The translations under genes were made by a program, and so were the position numbers. Positions 16,469 through 24,638 of a DNA stretch of 64,000 bases are shown here, one piece after another. Each line of letters opens with the position of its first letter. Position 1 is the stretch's first letter. The notes under the pieces were generated by a model, which saw only the letters and a program-made list of their open reading frames with translations, was not told where the DNA came from and ran no database searches. The stretch spans positions 4,258,501 through 4,322,500 of the forward strand of contig NZ_RBXL01000001.1 in NCBI RefSeq assembly GCF_003634315.1, read 5' to 3'. The stretch is from Thiocapsa rosea (GTDB taxonomy: Bacteria; Pseudomonadota; Gammaproteobacteria; Chromatiales; Chromatiaceae).

Positions 16469-17650
16469 TCAGCCCGGGCGCCCGTCCGGCCGGGGCGCGA
16501 CCAGCATGGGTGCGTGAACCCAGAGAAAGAGCCCGAAGGCGAGGATCCAGCAGAGTCCGGCGCTCATCAGCCAGGCGTGATAGCCGGCCGGGTACATCAG
16601 AGGTGCGAGACCGCGCAGGCCCGCGGCGAGGTTGATCAGAACGAAGGCGAGGATGGTCAGGCGAGCGGCCTGCATCGCGCGACCCGTATGACCGATCGCG
16701 ACCCGCGCCATCATCCCGAGCGTCACCACGCCGATCGCCCCGATGGTCAGGGTGTGCAGCGCGCCGCGGGCGGGTAGGGTGGTGAAGGCGGGGAGCCCGT
16801 CCAGGATCAGGCCGAACGCGAGCCAGAGCAGACCCACATAGAGCACCGTCAACATGGGGGTTGTCCACACCCGTCGATCGTGCCAGCCGGCGATCCGCAC
16901 CAGAAGCACCAGGCCCAACGCGATCGCGAGGGCGCCCGACGGGGAACCGTGGGGCTGGATAAGGTCCGCGATCAGGAGTGCTCCGGCGAGCAGAAAGATC
17001 AGGCGCTCGACGAACTGGATGCTCTTGGGCTTGGCACCGGCGATCCCGCGCTCGATGAAGAAGGGCATCACCCGGCCCGAGACCAGAAGCATCGTCAGAA
17101 TCACCAGGTCCAGCATCATGCGGTGACCCCGCGCCACCCCGCCCGGAAGGATGCCGAGCACATCGAGATGGACCAGCGCACTTGCGAGGGTCATGCCGGC
17201 GAACAGCAGCAGGAACACGCGGTTCACCGGATTGGGGCCAAACCAGAGCGGCCGGCGCAGCGCGAACGCCAGGACCGGAAAGAAGGCGACATCCGTCAGC
17301 GCGACCAGCAGCGGCGGCAGTCCAAGCCAGGGCATCAGACGCGCGGCAAGCCAAAGCGCGACCAATCCCGCGAGTGCCGGGCCGGTCGGCGTGTCCATGC
17401 CGCTCCAGTTGCGTACGGCGGTGAGCAGGAACCCCGCGATGACGGCCGCCAGATAGCCGAACAGCATCTCATGGGCGTGCCAGGCCGGCCCCGCCAGATA
17501 GCCCGGCTGCGGGAAATGGCCCGTCAACATCGCCAGCCAGACCAGGACAGACAGTACGGCGGCGATCCCCGCCGCCAGAAAAAACGGCCGGAAGCCGAGC
17601 GCAAGGACGGCGATGCCCTGTTTCCTGTTGGTGCCGGACGCGATGCGCAT
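16469..17650 (-). CDS. nnrS: NnrS family haem/copper membrane protein, nitric oxide tolerance
   Basis: The roughly 393-residue protein has about twelve hydrophobic helices. It carries typical NnrS motifs: LGFRPFFLAAG near the start, WHAHEMLFGY, GRVMPFFIERG and LHTLTIGAIG with GMMARVAIGHTGR. NnrS proteins protect against nitric oxide and are controlled by NnrR/DNR in denitrifiers. ATG 17650 is used; a TTG further up would add only a short leader. A near-perfect FNR/DNR box lies 80 bases upstream. It is convergent with the YgbA gene. Confidence 0.9.
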   Translation of the reverse strand: MRIASGTNRKQGIAVLALGFRPFFLAAGIAAVLSVLVWLAMLTGHFPQPGYLAGPAWHAHEMLFGYLAAVIAGFLLTAVRNWSGMDTPTGPALAGLVALWLAARLMPWLGLPPLLVALTDVAFFPVLAFALRRPLWFGPNPVNRVFLLLFAGMTLASALVHLDVLGILPGGVARGHRMMLDLVILTMLLVSGRVMPFFIERGIAGAKPKSIQFVERLIFLLAGALLIADLIQPHGSPSGALAIALGLVLLVRIAGWHDRRVWTTPMLTVLYVGLLWLAFGLILDGLPAFTTLPARGALHTLTIGAIGVVTLGMMARVAIGHTGRAMQAARLTILAFVLINLAAGLRGLAPLMYPAGYHAWLMSAGLCWILAFGLFLWVHAPMLVAPRPDGRPG

Positions 17651-17729
17651 AGGGTGGGATCCGCTGTTGGTGGGTGCCGAGCTCAAGGCTGTTCGTCGCC
17701 TACGCTAACGACGGCATGGATACAGGGCC

Positions 17730-17743
17730 TTGACGTGCATCAA
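17730..17743 (-). promoter_or_regulatory. FNR/DNR-type operator upstream of nnrS
   Basis: TTGACGTGCATCAA is an almost ideal TTGAC-N4-ATCAA palindrome. It is centred about 86 bases before the nnrS ATG, a distance compatible with activation at about -41. It is the best of three such boxes in the island. Confidence 0.7.
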
Positions 17744-17867
17744 GGCGCCGCCCCGCGGCCGAAGGAGTCCGGGGGAACCCAGGCGGAGCCCGGGCGGAGC
17801 CGCGAAGAGTCCGGCGCCCGGGTGCCCGGTCTGGATCCGCGTCGGTCGTTTGCGCTCTAATCGGCAG

Positions 17868-19736
17868 ATGAACGACACCACCCCCGATCGAGATGCCGAG
17901 GAGGGTCCACCCGGACCCGAGATGCCCGCGCGAGCCCTCCTCGAGCGCATCCCCCAAAGTCCCGGCGTTTACCGCATGCTCGATGCCGAGTCTACCGTCC
18001 TCTATGTCGGCAAGGCCAAGAACCTCAAACGCCGGGTGTCGAGCTATTTCAGCCGGGCCCTGACACGCCGTCTGCAGGTGATGGTGAGCCAGATCGCCGA
18101 CATCGAGGTGACGGTGACCCGCACCGAGGGCGAGGCGCTGCTGCTCGAGAGCAACCTCATCAAGTCACTGCGTCCGCGCTTCAACGTCCTGCTGCGCGAC
18201 GACAAGAGCTACCCCTTCATCTATCTCAGCACGCAGGACGACTTCCCGAGACTGGCCTTCTATCGGGGGCCGCGCAAATCCAAAGGGCGCCTCTTCGGCC
18301 CCTATCCGAGCGCCTGGGCGGTGCGCGAGACACTGCAGTTGCTGCAGAAGCTGTTCCCGGTACGACAGTGCGAAGACAGCTTCTTCAACAACCGCTCGCG
18401 ACCCTGCCTGCAGTATCAGATCAAACGCTGCAGCGGCCCCTGTGTCGGACTCGTCAGCCTCGAGGCGTACGCCGAGGACGTCGCCCACACCATCCAGTTC
18501 CTCGACGGGCGCGCCGAGGAGGTGATCGCGGATCTGGGGCGCAGCATGGAGCAGGCCGCCGCCGCGCTCGAATTCGAGCGGGCCGCCGTGCTGCGCGATC
18601 AGATCGCGACCCTGAGTCGGATCCAGCAACGCCAATACGTGAGCGGGGAGGGCGGCGACCTCGACATCATCGCCTGCGCCCAGGAGGGCGGGACGAGCTG
18701 CGTGCAGGTCTTCTTCATCCGCGCCGGACGCAACCTCGGCAACAAGGCATTCTTTCCGAAGGCGCCCGACGACACGGACGACGCGACCCTCCTGGCCGGA
18801 TTCCTGGCTCAGTTCTATGCCGACAAGCAGATCCCGCCCGAGCTGGTCGTCAGCGTCGAGCCGGAAGAGTGCGCGCTCTTGGAGACGGCGCTCTCGCAAC
18901 GCGCCGAGCGGCGCGTACACATCAAATGGCGGGTGCGCGCCGAGCGTGCGCGTTGGCTCGAGATGGCCCGCGGCAATGCCGAGGTCGCGCTCAAGTCCAG
19001 GCTCGGCAGCCAGGCCGGTTACGGGCGGCGCATCGAGGCGCTGCGCGACGCACTGGATCTCCCCGAGCGGCCCCAACGCATGGAGTGCTTCGACATCAGT
19101 CACACCCAAGGCGAGCGCACCGTCGCCTCCTGCGTGGTCTTCGACGGGGAGGGGCCGCGCAAGTCGGATTATCGCCGCTTCAACATCGAGGGCATCACCC
19201 CCGGCGACGACTATGCGGCGCTGCAACAGGCCCTGAGCCGACGCTACACGCGGGTGAAGCAGGGCGAGTATCCGATCCCGGATATCCTCTTCATCGACGG
19301 CGGACGCGGACAGATCCGCGCGGTCGGAGATACGCTCCAAGAGCTCGGAATCGCCGGCCTGCAGGTGGTGGGTATTTCGAAGGGGCCTGATCGGCGTCCC
19401 GGCACCGAGCTGCTTTGGTTGTTGGACGTCGAGTCGCCGCTTATACTGCCGGGCGATTCCCCCGCCATGCATCTGATCGAGCAGATCCGCGACGAGGCCC
19501 ATCGGTTCGCCATCACCGGTCATCGCCAGCGCCGTGCCAAGGCACGTACCACCTCCACGCTGGAAGGGCTCGCCGGGATCGGACCGCGGCGCCGCCAGCG
19601 ACTTCTGAAGCAGTTCGGCGGCATCCGCGGCCTGGCCCGCGCAGGGGTCGAAGACATTGCCTGCGTCGACGGCATCGGCCGACAATTGGCACAACAGATC
19701 TACGATGCCTTTCACGAGGAGGCCGCGGGGCCCTGA
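17868..19736 (+). CDS. uvrC: Excinuclease ABC subunit C
   Basis: UvrC makes the dual incisions of nucleotide-excision repair after UvrA/UvrB recognition. From ATG 17868 the protein is 622 residues (E. coli 610). It has an N-terminal GIY-YIG nuclease (PGVYRMLD...LYVGKAKNLKRRVSSYF), an internal UvrB-binding (UVR) helix near 210 (ALEFERAAVLRDQIATL), a C-terminal RNase H-like domain (FDISHTQGE, FIDGGRGQ) and terminal helix-hairpin-helix repeats (LEGLAGIGPRRRQRLL). Upstream in-frame sequence to 17730 is Arg/Pro-rich and overlaps the nnrS operator, so it is unlikely to be coding. It is followed three bases later by pgsA, a common gammaproteobacterial order. Confidence 0.95.
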   Translation: MNDTTPDRDAEEGPPGPEMPARALLERIPQSPGVYRMLDAESTVLYVGKAKNLKRRVSSYFSRALTRRLQVMVSQIADIEVTVTRTEGEALLLESNLIKSLRPRFNVLLRDDKSYPFIYLSTQDDFPRLAFYRGPRKSKGRLFGPYPSAWAVRETLQLLQKLFPVRQCEDSFFNNRSRPCLQYQIKRCSGPCVGLVSLEAYAEDVAHTIQFLDGRAEEVIADLGRSMEQAAAALEFERAAVLRDQIATLSRIQQRQYVSGEGGDLDIIACAQEGGTSCVQVFFIRAGRNLGNKAFFPKAPDDTDDATLLAGFLAQFYADKQIPPELVVSVEPEECALLETALSQRAERRVHIKWRVRAERARWLEMARGNAEVALKSRLGSQAGYGRRIEALRDALDLPERPQRMECFDISHTQGERTVASCVVFDGEGPRKSDYRRFNIEGITPGDDYAALQQALSRRYTRVKQGEYPIPDILFIDGGRGQIRAVGDTLQELGIAGLQVVGISKGPDRRPGTELLWLLDVESPLILPGDSPAMHLIEQIRDEAHRFAITGHRQRRAKARTTSTLEGLAGIGPRRRQRLLKQFGGIRGLARAGVEDIACVDGIGRQLAQQIYDAFHEEAAGP

Positions 19737-19739
19737 CGT

Positions 19740-20315
19740 ATGTGGAATATCCCCAACCTTCTGACGATGCTCCGGATTGTCTTGATCCCGGTGTTCGTCG
19801 TCGTGTTCTATATCGAGGCACATTGGGCGCCCTATGTCGCTGCGGCGATCTTCGGCGCCGCGGCCTTTACGGACTGGCTGGACGGCTATCTCGCGCGTCT
19901 CTGGGAGCAGACCTCCCCGCTCGGCGCCTTCCTCGACCCGGTCGCCGACAAGCTGATGGTGGCGGTCGCGCTCGTACTGCTCGTGCAGTACGACCCCCGC
20001 ACCCTCTTGGCACTCCCGGCGATCGTCATCATCGGACGCGAGATCACGGTCTCCGCGCTGCGCGAGTGGATGGCCGAGATCGGCGCGCGTGCCAAGGTTG
20101 CGGTCTCGATGACCGGCAAGATCAAGACCACGGCGCAGATGATCTCGATCGTGCTCCTGATCCTGCACGATACGGTCTTCGGACCCTGGGTCTACGGACT
20201 GGGTGTCGTTCTTCTCTACGTCGCCGCCGTCCTGACGCTTTGGTCGATGATGCTCTATCTGCGCGCGGCGTGGCCGAGCCTGTCCGGACAGGTCGATGTC
20301 GAGGGGCGCGATTGA
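19740..20315 (+). CDS. pgsA: CDP-diacylglycerol-glycerol-3-phosphate 3-phosphatidyltransferase
   Basis: This inner-membrane enzyme makes phosphatidylglycerol phosphate from CDP-diacylglycerol. It is 191 residues long, with several helices and the CDP-alcohol transferase motif DWLDGYLAR-x8-GAFLDPVADK near residue 44. MWNIPNLLTMLRI is the classic start. It is placed directly after uvrC and before tRNA-Gly, as in many gammaproteobacteria. Confidence 0.93.
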   Translation: MWNIPNLLTMLRIVLIPVFVVVFYIEAHWAPYVAAAIFGAAAFTDWLDGYLARLWEQTSPLGAFLDPVADKLMVAVALVLLVQYDPRTLLALPAIVIIGREITVSALREWMAEIGARAKVAVSMTGKIKTTAQMISIVLLILHDTVFGPWVYGLGVVLLYVAAVLTLWSMMLYLRAAWPSLSGQVDVEGRD

Positions 20316-20390
20316 GCCCCTTTCGGAGCGGGTTTGGAGCGGTCAGCGCCGCGTTGTTCCTGCGTGATGCGCGTGGACGCCATCCAGGGG

Positions 20391-20418
20391 TTGACAGCAT
20401 CGAGAAAAACACTAAAAT
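20391..20418 (+). promoter_or_regulatory. Sigma-70 promoter of tRNA-Gly
   Basis: A consensus -35 TTGACA (20391-20396) and a TAAAAT -10 (20413-20418) are separated by 16 bases. The tRNA begins 14 bases after the -10. Confidence 0.8.
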
Positions 20419-20431
20419 ACGCGGCTCCAAA

Positions 20432-20506
20432 GCGGGAATAGCTCAGTGGTAGAGCACAACCTTGCCAAGGTTGGGGTCGCGAGTTCGAATCTCGTTTCCC
20501 GCTCCA
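20432..20506 (+). tRNA. tRNA-Gly (anticodon GCC)
   Basis: The 75-base cloverleaf includes an encoded CCA. The acceptor stem GCGGGAA pairs with TTCCCGC, the anticodon loop is TTGCCAA with GCC at 20464-20466, and the T-arm contains GTTCGAATC. It reads glycine GGC/GGU codons. Confidence 0.97.
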
Positions 20507-20522
20507 GATTACTCAAGACCTT

Positions 20523-20547
20523 AAAAGCCGGCCTCGCGCCGGCTTTT
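20523..20547 (+). terminator. Rho-independent terminator after tRNA-Gly
   Basis: A 10-bp stem AAAAGCCGGC / GCCGGCTTTT with a five-base loop ends in T residues, 16 bases after the tRNA. Confidence 0.85.
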
Positions 20548-20901
20548 GTTTGTGTGCCCAAACGGTGCCCTGGATGTTCAGCATGGGGTGCACTGCCTGG
20601 CGACTTCAAAAGGGACAGCATTTTACCCCCCACGACCCTCCTCGCGCTGCATCCAGTGCTCTCCACGGCTCCCCGCCTCGACTCCGTCGGGAACTCTCTG
20701 GAATGCATAATGAGCCCCCAAATAATGCCCGGAATCCTCGGCGATCGGGCCTTGAGGGGGCGAGATGTGGCTGAGAGCAGGAAGGTCGCGCCCGCGCCGC
20801 GGAGGCGCTGGGCTGGTTGCTCAGCGACAACCGGGTTAAGATCCCGCCTATCGCTCAAAAAAGCGTCTCAATATGAGCAATAGCGGCTCCCACTATGCAT
20901 C
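20548..20901. other. Intergenic region, no supported gene
   Basis: About 350 bases separate the tRNA terminator from the Fic gene. No frame looks protein-coding. A short AAAAGGGACAGCATTTTACC element near 20609 resembles sequences seen beside transposase remnants, but I cannot support a mobile element. I saw no duplicate of the tRNA 3' end. Confidence 0.4.
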
Positions 20902-22050
20902 ATGGTCTGGAACTGGCAACAATCCGACTGGCCCGATTTCGCCTACGACAGCGAGCGGCTTGCGGCCTTGGAGTCGCGCCTGCTGCATGAGTCCGGGCTC
21001 CTGTTCGGTGCCTTCGCGCATCTGAACGACTCCGAACAACGGGCGCTGACGGTCGACCTGATCGGCGACGAGGCCCTGATGACCGCGCGCATCGAGGGCG
21101 AGTATCTCGATCGCGACAGTCTTCAGTCGTCCCTTTTGCGCGAGTTTGGCCTGACCCAAGACCCGCGTCGCGTCGCCCCGGCCGAGGCGGGGATGGCGGA
21201 GTTGATGGTCGATCTCTATCGGCACTTCCAGGCTCCCCTGACCCATGCGATCCTGTGGGCCTGGCATCGAATGCTGATGGCAGGACGGCAGGACCTGCGT
21301 GATGTCGGGAGCTATCGCACCTTGGAAGAGCCGATGCAGGTGGTGTCCGGCGCCGTCTATGCACCCAGGATCCATTTCGAGGCGCCGCCCGCCCAGCGGG
21401 TGCCCGAGGAGATGGACCGCTTCGTCGCCTGGCTCGACCGCAGCGCCCCGACCGGCGAGCGCCCGCTGCCGACCCTGACACGCGCGGGTATTGCCCACCT
21501 CTATTTCGTCTCGATTCACCCGTTCGAGGACGGCAACGGCCGGATCGCGCGTGCCATTGCGGAACAGGTCCTAGCGCAGGGTCTCGGGCAACCCACCCTG
21601 ATCGCGCTATCGCACACCATCGAGCGGCACAAAAAGGCGTATTACGCCGCACTGGAGCGGGCGAACAAAGTCAATCGCATCGACGATTGGCTGGACTATT
21701 TCTCCCATACCGTCCTGGATGCGCTGGACTACACGCGCGCCCGGGTCATCTTTCTGATCGGCAAAGCCAAGCTCTACGACCGGCTTCGGGATCAGTTGAA
21801 CGCACGCCAGGATAAGGTGCTCGCCCGGGTGTTCCGGGCGGGGCCCGAGGGCTTCGTTGGGGGCTTGAGCGCCGAAAACTATATCGCCATCGCCCGTACG
21901 TCGCGCGCCACCGCGACCCGCGACCTCCAGGACCTGGTCGCCAAGGGCGCGCTCGTGCGCACCGGGCAGCGCAAGCATACCCGCTATGCCTTGAATCTAG
22001 GGACGGCTGGGACGTCGGGGCTACTCGACAGCACAGGCATCGCCTCATAG
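20902..22050 (+). CDS. Fic-domain protein (predicted AMP-transferase) with N-terminal inhibitory helix
   Basis: Fic enzymes attach AMP or other nucleotide parts to hydroxyl side chains of proteins. This 382-residue protein has the full active motif HPFEDGNGR (206-214). It also has an inhibitory-helix motif TARIEG (61-66, S/T-x3-E-G), which holds such enzymes silent until relieved (class II). The C-terminus looks like a winged-helix DNA-binding domain (RTSRATATRDLQDLVAKGAL), as in many Fic/DOC regulators. It stands alone, with no antitoxin gene. It is intact, and the target is unknown. Confidence 0.9.
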   Translation: MVWNWQQSDWPDFAYDSERLAALESRLLHESGLLFGAFAHLNDSEQRALTVDLIGDEALMTARIEGEYLDRDSLQSSLLREFGLTQDPRRVAPAEAGMAELMVDLYRHFQAPLTHAILWAWHRMLMAGRQDLRDVGSYRTLEEPMQVVSGAVYAPRIHFEAPPAQRVPEEMDRFVAWLDRSAPTGERPLPTLTRAGIAHLYFVSIHPFEDGNGRIARAIAEQVLAQGLGQPTLIALSHTIERHKKAYYAALERANKVNRIDDWLDYFSHTVLDALDYTRARVIFLIGKAKLYDRLRDQLNARQDKVLARVFRAGPEGFVGGLSAENYIAIARTSRATATRDLQDLVAKGALVRTGQRKHTRYALNLGTAGTSGLLDSTGIAS

Positions 22051-22085
22051 AGGCTGGATCAGGTCGGCGGGAGCGGGCCCGCGGT

Positions 22086-23375
22086 TCAGGACCGGATCGT
22101 CATGGACCCCGTCGGCCGTCGTCCCGACCCCTTCACTTGGGCTTCGGCATCCCGCCAGAACCGCACCAGGAGATAGTCCTCCGTCGCCTCGAACGCCGGA
22201 TCCACGCCGTTGTGTTGCCGCAACAGGGGAACGATCTTGCTTCGCACCCCCATGCCGCGTGCGTCGACATAGCCGTAGTCACGCAGCACGTCGACGATCA
22301 GGGGGTTGCGGGGCGAGCGCTGTCCGGCCAGCATCTTCTCCACGGTCATGGAATTCTGCAGGGCGCCCGGGCTGCGGATCTCCAACCGATCGGCGTAGGC
22401 CACGACCTCGACATCCTCGATGCGCGTCCAGTCCCGATGGGCGAGGGCGTTCACCAGTGCTTCGCGCAGTGCCGCCGGCGGATAGTGCCAGCGCCGTTCG
22501 CGGCGCACCCCGTCGACAAGCTCGGCGGACTCCGCGGACACGAACGGTCGCATCCGCTCGATGAGCGACTCCATGAGTCCCCCGCGCTCCAAGACCCGGC
22601 TGCCGTCGCGGGTGCGCCAAAGTCCCACCAGGGGCTCGTCCAGGATGTGATCGTCGCTTGCGGCATAGTCCATCGTGTCTCCCGGAAAGGCCATCCAGCG
22701 CACCCCGGCCTGACGCAGCGCCCAGCGGGGCCGACGCCCGAAGAGCAGGGTGCCGGCGATGGTGCACACCGGCTCGCCGCCCGCTCGCTCCGTCATGAAG
22801 CCCAGGCCCGTGAGGCGCTTCCCCCAAGCGGTCGGATCAGCGGGCACCTCCGGGTCATTGAGCACCCGGGCCAGGTAGTCGTGCAGTCGATCCAGGTCGA
22901 GATCCTGAAGCGCCGTTCCGGACACCGGCAGTAGTTCCGCGTGGAGCATGCCCCCGAGTGCAAAGAGCCGCGCCTGCTGCTCGCGCGATGCCTTGCGCGA
23001 CGTGCTCCCGGCGCGCACGTAAATTTCCTCGCGGCCCTTGTCGCGCACCACGTAGGGCTTGGCCGTGCCCTGCGTGAGCGAGATCACGGCCACCCGGCGA
23101 CTGGCGTCCATCTGCACCGTCTCGAAGAACGGCAGGATCATCGGATGGACGTAACGCCCGAAGACGGTATCCAGCACCCACTCCTCGAGATGCTCACGTT
23201 GGATGCCGGTGATGGCCCCGTCGTCCTCCACTCCGAGGAGGATCACGCCGCCCTGAAAGTTGGCAAGGGCCACGATCTCCTTGGCGAGCTGCTCCGGGCG
23301 AACGTCGTCGCGTTTGAACTCCACGCCGGAGCTCTCGCCGTTCTTGATCAATTCGAGCAGTTCGGTTTTGGTCAT
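22086..23375 (-). CDS. Schlafen/AlbA_2-domain ATP-binding regulator (COG2865-like)
   Basis: This is a 429-residue cytoplasmic protein. Residues 10-130 form the AlbA_2/AAA_4 domain (ESSGVEFKRD, LANFQGGVILLGVEDDG). A later part holds the HATPase-like motif PPAALREALVNALAHRDW and IRSPGALQNSMT. Such proteins are predicted transcriptional regulators or RecG-related and frequently occur in accessory regions. ATG 23375 is chosen; sequence further upstream falls in an intergenic repeat. Its ribosome site AAAAGG abuts the edge of that repeat. It is convergent with the Fic gene, and the two may form one small acquired module. Confidence 0.82.
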   Translation of the reverse strand: MTKTELLELIKNGESSGVEFKRDDVRPEQLAKEIVALANFQGGVILLGVEDDGAITGIQREHLEEWVLDTVFGRYVHPMILPFFETVQMDASRRVAVISLTQGTAKPYVVRDKGREEIYVRAGSTSRKASREQQARLFALGGMLHAELLPVSGTALQDLDLDRLHDYLARVLNDPEVPADPTAWGKRLTGLGFMTERAGGEPVCTIAGTLLFGRRPRWALRQAGVRWMAFPGDTMDYAASDDHILDEPLVGLWRTRDGSRVLERGGLMESLIERMRPFVSAESAELVDGVRRERRWHYPPAALREALVNALAHRDWTRIEDVEVVAYADRLEIRSPGALQNSMTVEKMLAGQRSPRNPLIVDVLRDYGYVDARGMGVRSKIVPLLRQHNGVDPAFEATEDYLLVRFWRDAEAQVKGSGRRPTGSMTIRS

Positions 23376-23386
23376 GCCGATGCCTT

Positions 23387-23474
23387 TTAAACCGCGCCCG
23401 GTGCGGTAAGCGTAGTTTGTTGGATTGGCTTGGCCGCGCCGGCTTCGACGACCGTCGGAGCCGGCGCGGTTTAA
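23387..23474. repeat. Full TTAAACCGCG family repeat
   Basis: This 88-bp copy is bounded by TTAAACCGCG and CGCGGTTTAA. It contains a strong internal palindrome, GCCGGCTTCGACGA / CGTCGGAGCCGGC. It lies directly against the ribosome site of the Schlafen/AlbA gene. Confidence 0.85.
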
Positions 23475-23705
23475 TGCGAACCATGAAGGACCTGATAAGG
23501 GTGGTGCTCTTTCGAGGTGACGTGATCGTGCCTCGCTGCGCGAGCGTCCGCCTTGCCAACGCACTGGTCTACCCTGGTGGGTAGTGTACGTGCGCGCCCC
23601 GAGACCGGCACCCTTATCGATGTCCTCCGTGCAACCATCCCCGCAATCATGGTCAAACTCCGCAATGCTCGAGTCCGCTCGGCGGACGGTACCTGGAGCT
23701 TGTCT

Positions 23706-24638
23706 ATGGATCGATCTTGCGTCTCGAGTCGGCGTGCCTTCCTTGCGGCTCTCGCGGTCGCGCCTCTGTCCTTCCTAACGCTGCCGGGCAACAGCCGGGC
23801 GGTGGATGGGCAGCCCTACTCCAAACCCATCCCCTCGACCGGTGAGCCCTTGCCCGTCGTCGGCATGGGGACCTGGATCACCTTCAACGTCGGGGACGAC
23901 CCGGTGGCGCAAGATGTGCGTACCGACGTCCTGCGTGCCTTCTTTGACGCCGGCGGCGGCATGATCGACTCCTCGCCCATGTACGGGACGGCCGAGGCAG
24001 TCGTCGGCAGTTGCTTGGCGAGACTGGATCGCCCCGAGGGTTTGTTCTCGGCGACCAAGGTTTGGACCTCCTCGACCGCGGAGGGTGTCGAGCAGATCGC
24101 CACGTCCGAGCGGCTTTGGGGTCTTCCGCGGCTGGATCTTCTGCAGGTCCACAACCTGCTGAATTGGAGTGGCCATCTGGAGACCCTGTCGGCGATGAAG
24201 GCCGACGGTGAGGTACGCTATATCGGCATCACCACCTCGCACGGGCGCCGTCACGCCGAGCTTGCGCAGATCATGGAGACGCAACCCATCGATTTCGTGC
24301 AGTTGACCTACAACATCGCGGATCGCGAGGCCGAGACACGGCTGCTTCCGTTGGCCGCGGAACGCGGGATCGCGGTGATCGCCAATCGGCCCTTTCAGGG
24401 CGGTCCCCTGGTCGATCGCGTCAAGCGTCACCCCTTGCCGGGTTGGGCGCGCGAGATCGATTGCACCGCCTGGTCGCAGGTCCTGCTGAAGTTCATCGTC
24501 TCGCACCCGGCGGTGACCTGTGCCATCCCGGCGACCAGCCGGGTGGATCACATGGAGGAGAACATGGCGGCCGCACGCGGGGCCATGCCGGATGCGGCGC
24601 TGCGGCGACGGATGGCCGCCGATGTCGCCGCGCTCTGA
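23706..24638 (+). CDS. Tat-exported aldo/keto reductase
   Basis: From ATG 23706 (TGGAG seven bases before) the 310-residue protein starts with a twin-arginine signal, SSRRAFLAALAVAPLSFL. A reductase barrel of the aldo/keto type follows: GMGTWITFNVG, DSSPMYGTAEAVVG with the catalytic Asp/Tyr, ATKVW, then LQVHNLLNW. The catalytic Lys and His appear to be present in ATKVW and VHN. A Tat signal implies folding with cofactor before export, so it probably acts in the periplasm; the substrate is unknown. It overlaps the next gene by TGATG. Confidence 0.85.
   Translation: MDRSCVSSRRAFLAALAVAPLSFLTLPGNSRAVDGQPYSKPIPSTGEPLPVVGMGTWITFNVGDDPVAQDVRTDVLRAFFDAGGGMIDSSPMYGTAEAVVGSCLARLDRPEGLFSATKVWTSSTAEGVEQIATSERLWGLPRLDLLQVHNLLNWSGHLETLSAMKADGEVRYIGITTSHGRRHAELAQIMETQPIDFVQLTYNIADREAETRLLPLAAERGIAVIANRPFQGGPLVDRVKRHPLPGWAREIDCTAWSQVLLKFIVSHPAVTCAIPATSRVDHMEENMAAARGAMPDAALRRRMAADVAAL

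Noticed and set aside
18165-20168. 667-codon antisense frame across uvrC-pgsA
   Set aside because: Shadow of two well-supported genes; no independent motif.
20432-20506. tRNA-Gly as an attachment site for an island
   Set aside because: I found no second copy of the tRNA 3' end downstream and no integrase in the window.
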